In this document: one piece after another, positions 13,701 through 23,798 of the stretch
Numbering within the stretch: the stretch's first letter is position 1
Layout: every line of letters begins with the position of its first letter
Origin: Linepithema humile
Lineage: Eukaryota; Arthropoda; Insecta; Hymenoptera; Formicidae
Reading direction: 5' to 3'
DNA length: 64,000 bases
NCBI RefSeq assembly: GCF_040581485.1
Contig: NC_090128.1
Span: 28,922,931-28,986,930, forward strand
Notes under the pieces: generated by a model
Databases searched by the model: none
Told to the model about the DNA's origin: nothing
The model's input: the letters and a program-made list of their open reading frames with translations, nothing else
Program-made: the position numbers and the translations under genes

Positions 13701-15035
13701 TTAATCTATGCGTCGCCACAATAATTGTGAATACAAAAATTATGATCTATATTTTTTTAGCTGTCTAATATTTCATCGTTACTTTGTAGATTACTATAAC
13801 ATTAGAAATAAATTGAAAGTCTGATTCTCGCGGACTTTATCGTGAAATTGACACATCGATCTCGCAAACAATCTGGCAGTTCACTTCGGTGACGTAGCTG
13901 CATCGATAATGATGCCATCGAGACGAATCTCATTGTCAAAGTGCAATTTCGCAATCTGCGTGTGAATCTACTGCAGGAACAATACGGGCGTAACGATCTT
14001 GCGAGCGGCAAAACCCGCGCAGAGCACTTAAAAGCGGTCGTCTACGTCTACGTGGATTATACCCGCAAAATTTATTCAATGATATGGAATACCTTATCGG
14101 TGCTCGGAATTCTATCTTTGTAGATGGAAACGGCGCGCCACGGATGCATTTGTTCGTAAATTTGGCGTCAGCAAATGTTTTGTACATTTAAATGAAATTT
14201 ACTTTGGTAATAAGCAAAAAAATTTAGAAATCAGAATTAGAGAAATTAATATTTTGAAACTTTGTTTCAAACGACTTGTCCTGATTTTGATTTTATATCT
14301 TTATCATTATTTTTACTTTGCGCATATACGTTTTTATCCTGGAATAAAATGCATTATGTTTTATACAGCTTTACGCGTATGATACGCATTTTTGCTACAT
14401 ATAAGTATTTATATAGAATATTAATGTTGTTACGTAGATTTTCACAGTAAAAAGCAATAGAATTCCTCGCATTTTGTGCAATTACGGGAGAAGACAATTT
14501 TTCGCCGCACTTATGTCGCGATTTTTCCCACGTGAGTGCACGATCAGTATAACTGTTTGTAAAAGTTGGGAAGAAGACCAGAAAAGGCAAAAGAGAGAAA
14601 AAGCGTAAGAAAGCACGAAGAAAATGTCCGGCTATTTCGTGAACGCGCAATTATTTAAATGGCGTGCTATTAAGGGCGCGTTTGCGCAGCCTTACGGAGG
14701 AAAGAGAGATCCTGGGATCATACGTGTCGGAGATGTTATCCACATTGCCGCGGCTTTCTTCTCGCGATTTCCATTTTAATTAATTTTCGCCCCGGTCGCG
14801 AAAGAGGGCGGATTTGTCCGCTGTCGTGCGCGCCTCGTCTAAAATCGTAATCAGCACTAAACTGTAGCAAATCCAAACTTTTCAGCATTCTCAAACGTAT
14901 AAAATTAATTTGACTTGATAGTTTAATAATAGCACATACGCAATAATAATATTAATAATATTAATAATTAATATAATTAATTTAAAAAATAGTAATATTT
15001 AACTATCAACTTATATTAATTATCTAATTAATTAT

Positions 15036-15061
15036 CAATAATAATAATAATAACAACAACA
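15036..15061. repeat. AAT/AAC trinucleotide microsatellite
   Basis: An (AAT)n run passes directly into an (AAC)n run. Confidence 0.85.
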
Positions 15062-15103
15062 ATGGTAATAATTACAGATGATATTTGATAATATCTGATT
15101 TGA

Positions 15104-15181
15104 ATGATAGATAAGGTTTGATTATATTAAAATAAGGCATTTATGATAGATAAGGTTTGATTATATTAAAATAAGGCATTT
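15104..15181. repeat. Perfect 39-bp tandem duplication
   Basis: Two exact copies of a 39-base unit beginning ATGATAGATAAGGTTTG lie head to tail (15104-15142 and 15143-15181). Identity of the copies points to a recent duplication, or to an assembly artefact. Confidence 0.92.
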
Positions 15182-16697
15182 ATGGTTTTATGCATTTATG
15201 GAAACAGAATTTTTTGCGGCAGCTCGAATCTCTAGCTAGTTTTAGTGAATTTCAGAATGGACATTTTTCTGGCTACGATTCTGGACTCGGCACTTTGTCG
15301 TGTTGCCAAGTCGTAATTTATGTCGAAAGTTACTTACCGAAGCACACGAAGGTTGCGCAGTGTCCGCTGTCGTCCGCTTTTGTGTCCGGTTAATCGAGAT
15401 TAAGATTGATTAATCGGTAATTCGCACGGAGCGTGAATGTGATGGTTCGCAGTCACGAGGGTCGCGTGGCGGCATTCTTCCACATCCTCTATTTAATTTT
15501 GCGAAATAAAAACGTCCGATTTAATGCCTCACTGCAAAACTGCCTGAGGCGATGAAGAGAGTTTGTTTTAATACTGAGATACTAATTTAAAGCACTGCTA
15601 TTAAAAATACATAACGTTGTACACTTTTTTTTCAACGCACGCGGAAAGTCGTTACGGTGAAAACCGGATTGAGAAATGTGATAAAAGAGAGAAAAGACCT
15701 GTTAATAAGTAGCGCTTCAAAAGCGTAATAAAACGTTTGTGGATTATGTAAAAGAGATTTTTACGATCGCTGATACGTAAAGCGCTACGAGACAAAAGTA
15801 AAGCGAGAGAAGCAAAATGAAGCAATAAAAATAAATAAAGAATATAAAAATTTGTAGAATTATCAATGCAGGATTTATAGTCGTAGTATCAATTATTATA
15901 ATGTTTCTTACATTTTATGTCCTATTATTCGTTATTGACGAACATAATAACAATTATAATAAAAACATTATGTCAAATTAAAAAATAAAATAGTAAAACT
16001 GTGTTACATTAAATTATATATATTATATATGTGAGTGTGTAGTGAATCACATGTTACCACAATATATTTTTATATTTTATAATAATTAAATTATTTTTTA
16101 AAAATATTTTATAATAATTAAATATTATTTTTCTTAAATAGAGAACAATATTGTGATAATAACGAGTTTCACATTTATTATATTATGAATACAAGCAAAA
16201 TGAAAAATTGAAAATAACCACAACAAATTTTTAATACTTTACTGTTTTGGCCATTCGAGTGTTCCGCGATATAGCTTGAAATCGTAGTATCGATTTAACC
16301 CTTTGACTGGCTATTATATACCATCGTGTCATCGCTTCACGACATCGCGATGAGTATGACGGACACGTCGTACGTTATCGATTTTTCTTGCCTGTATGAC
16401 GTCGCGATATGACGACCTGCAGAGCTGGAAATTGTGGCGTTCTAACAGTCGGAATTTTATTGACTAGTGTCTCCATCGATTTATGTAAACCAGTGCTCGG
16501 AATTAGTCTGAACATTTCAGCCGATTTCCGTGGTATACGCCTCCTTTCCTCTCCTTACCGCGCGCGCCGCAGCCGCTAAGGCCAGCGCCGCCGAGCGTTA
16601 GGAGCGACACTATCTGATTATGAGTGGGTTCTTTTCCCTATTTATTAAAATTTTTAAAAATGTATTAAAATTTATTAAAAATAAATTTTTTATTTTT

Positions 16698-17002
16698 AAA
16701 TTTATTAAGTGGAAATATTTCAATAGATTTCCACGTCACCCATGAGATACTAATGCTGACGCGTTTTTTTTTAAATGGTTTCCCCCGTAGACCTATTCCA
16801 CTAAAGATAAAAATAAATTTTTAATTTAAAAAAAAATATATATGTAAAAGAGATTTTCTTAATTAGATTTTCTTAGCCTTTTATGAGAATGAACAATTGA
16901 TGCAATAATGTAGATAAAAACCACTTTTTGAAAAACGTGTCAGTATTAGTACCTCATGGGTGACGTAGAAATCTATTGAAATATTTCCACTTAATAAATT
17001 TA
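16698..17002. repeat. Nested inverted repeat inside the hAT MITE
   Basis: AAATTTATTAAGTGG at 16698 is mirrored by CCACTTAATAAATTT near 17001. The arms continue for about 70 bp each through AATAGATTTC and CATGAG. This is either a separate small fold-back insertion or the original core of the hAT MITE. I cannot tell which. Confidence 0.75.
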
Positions 17003-17021
17003 AAAAAAAATTTATTTTTAA

Positions 17022-17758
17022 GGCTCCTGGGTAGTCACCGCAGCCATATTAGATTCGTGACGTCAGAAGCGAGAAATGACACGCCGAGAATTCTTGCGTG
17101 CCATTTCTAAATAAAATGATAATTTAACAAAGTAACACTCTAGATCGCTTTAAGACACCTGTAAAATTGTCCGAAAACTATGCTTTTTCCTTGACAGGTT
17201 ATAAACAATCGTTAAATCAACCGTGAAGCGAAGCCTAATTATGCGAGAAAACACACGGTTGACAGCTGTCTGTATGAGTAGAAAATACTCCTTCTACGTT
17301 GGGCTTTCCCTGCTAATCTTAGTTTTCGGATAATTTTACAGGTTTCATGAACACGTCACATATCACAGCACTAACATTTAACGAATATTAACGAAATGGC
17401 ACGCAAGAATAAATTGGGTAGTCAACATGTCATTTTTTCACGTCTAATAGTTCATCGATTCTCCACCTAAGACGCTGCATGAGAATTTCTGTCATATGGA
17501 CATGTCGGTAACGGTACTAAGCTATATATATTCTGTATTTATCGCGTTTATTTTTTTGTAAACAAATTTTTGAATTATAAATTAGCATTTTGTATGTTAT
17601 TCAGTAATTTACTTTTATCGTATCAATTGATTAGGTCAAACTGTTACACTATTTACTTATACAATAAATCGACTAGGTAAATTCGACTAGGTTTTTATTC
17701 CTACCACAATTATGTCGCCACTGTCAACGCGGAGTTCACGGCTACGGGACCAGGAGCC
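17022..17758 (+). mobile_element. 737-bp TTAA-flanked MITE, copy 1 (piggyBac-like target site)
   Basis: The element begins GGCTCCTGG and ends CCAGGAGCC, flanked by TTAA at 17018-17021 and 17759-17762, as for piggyBac-type insertions. It is non-coding. Part of it folds: GAATTCTTGCGTGCCATTTC near 17090 and CCTGTAAAATTGTCCGAAAA near 17158 have inverted partners at about 17320-17412. A copy of exactly the same length, in inverse orientation, lies at 23062-23798. By eye I found one difference, at 17029. The superfamily is inferred only from TTAA. Confidence 0.88.
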
Positions 17759-17961
17759 TTAATAAATTTTAATAAATTTTTTTAAATTTTAATAAATAGG
17801 GAGAAGAACCTACTCATAGAACCTAATCAGATAGTGCCGCTCCTAACGCTCGGCGGCGCTGGCCCTAGCGGCTGCGGCGCGCGCGGTAAGAAGAGGAAAG
17901 GAGGCGTATACCACGGAAATCGGCTGAAATGTTCAGACTAATTCCGAGCACTGATGTAAAC

Positions 17962-20900
17962 GTATAATCATCGATAACGCCATAACATAATTATTTCATT
18001 AATTATTGTCTTTATATAGAATATAATTAATAAATTAAATTAATTCTTCTTTGTCAAGTTTGCTAAACACTCATTTAATAATTATTTACTCACAGATAAA
18101 ACATAGTTATAAAAGCTAAATCTTTTCCTTGATAAAAAATATTTGTTAATTAATTAGTTAAACAATTTTTATATGTAACATAAAATTTACGAAATCTTAA
18201 AATAATACATATATGTCGGAGATTCTTTCTCATAATTATTACACACTTTAATAAATAAATGTTTAATAATAAATGTTTAATTTTGCAAAACAATTTAGCG
18301 AAATGCAATTAACTGTGCAAATTAATTATCTTTAATTGAAAAATAAATCAATCTTCTGTTTTTAACTTTTTATCTATATTATAAAAGTGAAAAAATTTTA
18401 TCTCGATTAACAAATGTCAACAATGTTAAATGGAACATATGTAAACGATATTAAAATATTCAATATTTTCTTCATTGGTTGAACATTTTTTCTACGTATG
18501 TCAATGAAATCTCATTAATACTGACAAAATATTAATCTTTTCATTGCGTCTAACGATTTTTCTATATTACTCTGCACTCTTTTATGAAGAGAGCATCGTA
18601 TCACCGAGCAGATCGATAATGTAATTATCAGTGACTCCCACATTTTACACTTTACATTTACTTTATCTGATTAGTCGTCATTGCTGTTTGATTACAATCA
18701 CAAAAATTTGCGTGAGAAATTTTAACTTTTCATTTTTTGTCTTTTAAGAGTAAAATTATATGATCAAACTCTAAAATAACAATCGTCACGGAATATTTTT
18801 TTCGTGGCAGAATTTTTTTCTTTCAACGAGAATACTTTCGGAACGGAAAAAAATCGACGTTACTGAACAATAATTCATTCGCGCCCGCTTATAAAATGAG
18901 ATTTACCACGGCGACTTTTCGCACCTTCTTAGTTTTCCGCAGACGACTTTTTAATCTTGTCACCTCGCGCGTTACCTCGTCTACCGACGGCAATCTAATT
19001 TTCCGCCCAAAAGGAAAGGGTTTTAATCGCTCGTCGCTTGAATCCGCTTGCCCCTGGCAGTTACCCGCAAAAGATGTTTAAATTATTTTTTTTACTGGCC
19101 GTAGTTTGTTAAATATTTGCGACAACCATCTTAATCACCGTATACTCGATTCCTTTTACTTACTGTTATAAGTAAACGACTGAGCAAACTTTGTCCTTTC
19201 TCTTATAAAAGCTATTAATTTATTCCAATAATTATTTTATAATTATTATAATATTTATGAAGGCAAGTAATTATAAAATTTTTTTAAAAAGGTATTACAT
19301 CAGGTTTTAACAAAAAAGCGCCAAGTACACACGATTGTTGGAACAACGTTGTACATAATGTACATAAAAATCTATAGGAAAAAATTTGTCATATTATATT
19401 TTACCTATGGAAAAAAGCTGTTATTTATTTTATTCACTTAAAAAAGACTGTTGTATATTTTATAAAAAATATGATATCAGAAAATAGGGCCAAATGAGAA
19501 TAATAAATTATATCATCACTTAATTAAATCACACCATTAAAATGGTTTTATTTTTCATACAAAAGGTAAATTATTAAAAAACTGACGTCAATACAAAATA
19601 AAAAAATATTTAATATAAAACTTTCGTGCAATTTTTTCATTTCACGTGTAAAATTTGGCTGGCCTTTGTTGAAATTTGTCTGTTAATAGTTGGAGTAATT
19701 AATCAAGGAAATTGGAATTTTTTATCTCTTAAACTACTTTAAAATTGTGGTGACATAAGACGTTTTATCAATGGCAACAATTTTAATAATTGAAACAATT
19801 GCAATAATTGTACCATAATACTAATTTTTATTAAAAGTGCAAAACACGCGCGGTCTTACATATACGTTAACCAATCGTGTTATGCGTGCAGAGAAAGTAC
19901 TGTTAAAATTGTATACGTATAATTTGTTAAGTTTAAAGTAAAGTTAGTTTTGTATTATTAACAAAATTATTTTTAATTTCATCTCCTAACAAAATCTGGA
20001 CAAGATAAATTATGTCTATATAAAATATGTCTTATATTCTACATAAAAATATAGAGAATACACATTTTTTTCATTACAAATTAATTTTTTTTTTTTTAAT
20101 ATTGTACACGTTTAGCGTGCATCTCACTGGGAGTCTATCTCGATTTTCCTACGCTCGTCTACAAGATTTTTCTCATCAGCACTGCGAAACCTGGCACTTC
20201 GACATCTCTTCTTTGGCCGTAGAAGGTGCGGCGCGTCGACTTCACGCTTCGTCACCAAAGTATTGTAACTTCGTATGCATCGACAACAATCCGCATCCGC
20301 TTCCGGATCCACGCGAATTTCTCCACGTGCCGGCGACTCACGCGGTCAAGATTTGCAATTCCTGCACTTTTCCGTCGACCCATTCCACCGGCGCGGTCCC
20401 TCGGAACCTCGACAACGTCCGCGAGGAATTCTAAATTTCCTCGAAATTGAATGCAACGAGGAAGTTCGCCGCGATTCGGAGCTTTTGCGGCCGACTGGGG
20501 GCATGTAACCAGCGTTGTAACTTCCGCATGCAATACTTGTACCGCCGAGGAGCACATTGGAGCGCTCGCTTATGGTTGTGCGACAATATTTAAGGCGCCG
20601 AGAGAGCATTGTTTAAAGTTTAATTTAAAGTTACCTGCTGACGTTCGGGGGATTGTATTTATTTTTTCACATAAACAAGATTGTTTGTTATCGCGGATTA
20701 TGATTATAATTTATGTAATTTTATCCATTTGCAACGCAACTTAATAATTATGCATTTCATTCCGCACACGTATACATACAAGTGATGGGATTGGAATTAT
20801 CCTTTCGTCCTGAATTTTCTAAATTTTTAAAAATTAGGCTTTTAATTTTGATCTTTTTATCAAAGTTTATATCTTATATCAAAGTTTGGTTTATACTTTT

Positions 20901-21260
20901 TTAGGTACAATTATGTAAATCACGTGCATTTTTTTCTCGCGTTGATCAATAATAACTATTTCTTAAATACTAATACCGAAGGAGATACACGATCTTGATC
21001 GGCAAATCCAATCATACTTCTCAGGGCGCACAATGCTGGATCAAGCGATTACCGTCTTTTCTTATTCATATTTTGCGAATGTCATTTTCGCACGTTCTCG
21101 TGTGTCTGCGCTGCGTTGCGGTGCAACGTAATCCGGCCGGAAAGCCGGTTACGCTCGCCCTCATTAACTCGCCTCAACAATGAGCGTGGGTGTCGGCGTA
21201 GTACGTCGCGGGATCTTTTCAACCCCCGTCCATATCCACACCCTTCTCGGGGCTGATATC
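17962..21260. other. Gene-free upstream region of the CUB gene
   Basis: AT-rich DNA to about 20100, then a GC/CpG-rich patch at about 20130-20600 where five or more ORFs overlap in different frames on both strands. None has a recognisable domain, so I read this as composition. The patch lies about 1 kb upstream of the predicted CUB-gene start and could be regulatory. Confidence 0.5.
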
Positions 21261-21265
21261 GCAGG

Positions 21266-21490
21266 GCGCATGCGCGAGCGGTTTCCTCTCTTTCTCCCCC
21301 TCTCCTCCCTCTCTTCTTCTCTCTCCCTTCAACGACGACGACTACGACGACGACGTCGACGACGACGACGACGACGACGACGACCACGACTACGACGACG
21401 GGGGACGATGCGTGTGGGGGCGGTTCGCGCGTAAAATCGCGCTGTGCAGCGGCGCTCAGTCGCGCGGGACACGTCGCGGGGTGTGGTCAT
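21266..21490 (+). promoter_or_regulatory. Predicted Inr/DPE core promoter of the CUB-domain gene
   Basis: TCAGTC at 21456-21461 is a perfect insect initiator with A+1 at 21458. GGTCAT begins at 21485, exactly +28, the required position for a downstream promoter element (consensus RGWYV). There is no TATA box, as expected for an Inr/DPE promoter. Upstream lie a perfect GCGCATGCGC palindrome at 21266-21275 (the NRF1/Ewg-type motif), a CT-rich tract at about 21281-21330 (GAGA-factor type on the other strand) and an ACG-trinucleotide repeat at 21331-21400. The start site is inferred from motifs alone. Confidence 0.7.
21331..21400. repeat. ACG/CGA trinucleotide repeat
   Basis: An imperfect (ACG)n microsatellite of about 70 bp just upstream of the predicted transcription start. 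It makes arginine-rich or serine-rich shadow ORFs in several frames, none of which I accept as coding. Confidence 0.9.
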
Positions 21491-21599
21491 TCGTCGTGGT
21501 GTTCGTCGCAGTGGTGTACGTGCGTGCGTGCCGAGCGTACGTGCGGACAAGAGAGACAACGTCCCTATCTGTGCCTTTCGCGTGGTGGCGGTGCGGACG

Positions 21600-21617
21600 A
21601 TGCGCGCGTGCCGATAA
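21600..21617 (+). CDS. Upstream ORF in the 5'UTR of the CUB gene (MRACR)
   Basis: A five-codon ORF starts at ATG 21600 and stops at TAA 21615-21617, 19 nt before the main start at 21637 and out of frame with it. It has A at -3, a good initiation context. It is the only ATG between the predicted transcription start (21458) and the main ATG. Short uORFs like this often reduce translation of the main ORF. That role is inference here. Confidence 0.5.
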   Translation: MRACR

Positions 21618-21636
21618 CGATAAGGCCGTCGCAGGG

Positions 21637-21727
21637 ATGTGTTTAGCAGGGGGTGCTCGGGCCCTGCTGCTCCTGGCGCTCGTGCTGGGCCAGCGTGCCG
21701 GCCGCGCCGATGGCAAGAATGATGATT
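21637..21727 (+). CDS. Signal-peptide exon of a CUB-domain protein (exon 1)
   Basis: The exon encodes MCLAGGARALLLLALVLGQR followed by AGRADGKNDD. This is a classic signal peptide with a leucine/alanine-rich core at about residues 8-18 and probable cleavage after the AGRA stretch near residue 24. The donor GTGAGT lies at 21728. The exon leaves one base (T), which joins AC of the exon at 33119 to make a Tyr codon in the correct frame. The start was chosen as the first in-frame ATG downstream of the predicted start site. The frame stays open upstream to 21412 but has no earlier ATG. The product is probably secreted or a type I membrane protein. The splice pairing across 11.4 kb is inferred from matching phase, order and domain logic. 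Confidence 0.78.
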
Positions 21728-23061
21728 GTGAGTACGCATCCCGTGTCTTTTATCGGTGTAATTTAAGAGTGGCTGGTAATGCTGGCACGAGAGTGCAATG
21801 GCAGCGCTCGATATTAACATTCGTATGAGATTTTCATCGTGCGTTCTTCCCAAGCGAACAATATCGTGTGAAGAGGTTTTAAAATTCTGCAAATAATTTC
21901 TCACCGGTTTTGAGCGAAGATATCATTATCTACTTGACACAATTGCTAAACAAAGCTTTTATCACTTGACTCACGTTCTCTCTTTTCAACTCTTTTTCAG
22001 TCATTAGTTGCTAAGTATCTGCTATATACTGTCAGAGCAGAGATTGGTCAATGAACTTTATCCGTTCAGACCATTTTGATCCATTGTATTCAAACAATTT
22101 TGATTCATCCTTAATCCTTTTCAACTGTCGCTATTATCAATTTAGTCGACTATGTTTATGGACGATAATCAGTTCTCTAATGCGTTTATAGATTAAATTT
22201 GTATTAAAGGCAATATAAATCGGAAGAGTGGAAACTAGATGAATTAGATAATTTCAATTAAACCAAAATTATAATAGACTGATAATTATAATACGAGCGC
22301 CGCGTCTAATATTGCTAGACTAATGCGGTTGGTGATAAATTGTGGCGAGTCGGAAAATTTATTTATAACATGAATGCAATTTATCTGACATTTAAAGATC
22401 TTTAAATTTTACAGCTGTGATGTAAAATCGTCCATTAATCACTCTCAAAATATCGATGTGAAATATTCAGGAACATTTTGATTTTTTTACATTTATCTAG
22501 AGCTATATTTTGATTCAAGTTTAAATCGATTTAAAAGTTATAGACTATAAACTGTATATTTCATTAGCTCTTTTAAAACGACTACGACATAAAATCGGAC
22601 AAGTATTGCGGGAATACATACAGCCATCCATCGTTCACCTCTCGAGGCAAGAATTCGAGAGGCATCTGGAAATTTACCGTTGCTCTCGATAGCCGCGTAC
22701 GACGCATGGCGCACAATAAAATCGTCTCGTGCTATAAAATCGAACGAGAATTCGCGTCACGGATTATCGTTGCGGCGCGCGCGGTTTTGCAAGAGGGATG
22801 GGTCAAGAGATATTTCCAGCGCTGATATTCTGCTGCTTTTCAGCATTGACGTATGCTAAAAATACAATCACACGCATCGTATGATTCCGTATTAAATAGT
22901 TCAACGTTAGCAGTGCGCGAGTTATCGCAAATTATTTTCTCGAAATTCTACTGCTACTTTTACATAAAGTACCGAAAGCAGTATAAATCTAATTCATATA
23001 TCGTAACAAAAGTTGAGTTACCATAATAGTTCTATTAAAAAAAGTTCGTTAATTGTCTTAA

Positions 23062-23798
23062 GGCTCCTGGTCCCGTAGCCGTGAACTCCGCGTTGACAGT
23101 GGCGACATAATTGTGGTAGGAATAAAAACCTAGTCGAATTTACCTAGTCGATTTATTGTATAAGTAAATAGTGTAACAGTTTGACCTAATCAATTGATAC
23201 GATAAAAGTAAATTACTGAATAACATACAAAATGCTAATTTATAATTCAAAAATTTGTTTACAAAAAAATAAACGCGATAAATACAGAATATATATAGCT
23301 TAGTACCGTTACCGACATGTCCATATGACAGAAATTCTCATGCAGCGTCTTAGGTGGAGAATCGATGAACTATTAGACGTGAAAAAATGACATGTTGACT
23401 ACCCAATTTATTCTTGCGTGCCATTTCGTTAATATTCGTTAAATGTTAGTGCTGTGATATGTGACGTGTTCATGAAACCTGTAAAATTATCCGAAAACTA
23501 AGATTAGCAGGGAAAGCCCAACGTAGAAGGAGTATTTTCTACTCATACAGACAGCTGTCAACCGTGTGTTTTCTCGCATAATTAGGCTTCGCTTCACGGT
23601 TGATTTAACGATTGTTTATAACCTGTCAAGGAAAAAGCATAGTTTTCGGACAATTTTACAGGTGTCTTAAAGCGATCTAGAGTGTTACTTTGTTAAATTA
23701 TCATTTTATTTAGAAATGGCACGCAAGAATTCTCGGCGTGTCATTTCTCGCTTCTGACGTCACGAATCTAATATGGCTGCGGTGACTACCTAGGAGCC
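23062..23798 (-). mobile_element. 737-bp TTAA-flanked MITE, copy 2 (inverted)
   Basis: Same family and same length as 17022-17758 but in inverse orientation. It is flanked by TTAA at 23058-23061 and 23799-23802. The terminal sequence on its right reads CCTAGGAGCC where copy 1 has the complement of CCCAGGAGCC. I saw no other difference on visual comparison, so both insertions should be young. It lies in intron 1 of the CUB gene. Confidence 0.9.

Larger units (their letters stand above)
3243..16482. other. Gene-free region, mostly AT-rich with GC/CpG-rich patches
   Basis: I find no supportable gene in these 13 kb. CpG-rich patches near 8560-9000, 9490-9800 and 13000-13420 produce several overlapping ORFs on both strands, which is the signature of base composition and not of coding. 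Low-complexity items include a G-rich run near 9540-9560, a CT tract at 10671-10705, a G-rich stretch near 10890-10920 and AAT/AAC repeats at 15036-15061. A small stem lies at 12800-12836. Regulatory DNA is possible but I cannot show it. Confidence 0.55.
16491..17953. mobile_element. hAT-type MITE with long TIRs, carrying nested insertions
   Basis: The ends read CAGTGCTCGGAATTAGTC inward from 16491 and are matched in inverse orientation up to 17953. The inverted arms stay similar for about 160-190 bp. The element is flanked by a perfect 8-bp direct repeat, ATGTAAAC, at 16483-16490 and 17954-17961. An 8-bp target duplication with CAGNG ends is the hallmark of hAT transposons. There is no transposase ORF, so it is non-autonomous. 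The centre is occupied by an inverted repeat (16698-17002) and a 737-bp TTAA-flanked MITE (17022-17758). A second element with related ends lies at 44335-44773. Confidence 0.9.

Noticed and set aside
20027..20744. Cluster of 60-135 codon ORFs on both strands
   Set aside because: Overlapping in many frames in a CpG-rich patch, with no domain, signal peptide or convincing splice context.
21329..21904. 191-codon Arg-rich ORF on the - strand
   Set aside because: It is produced by the ACG repeat and the GC-rich 5'UTR/first exon. It lies antisense to the signal-peptide exon, and no domain is visible.
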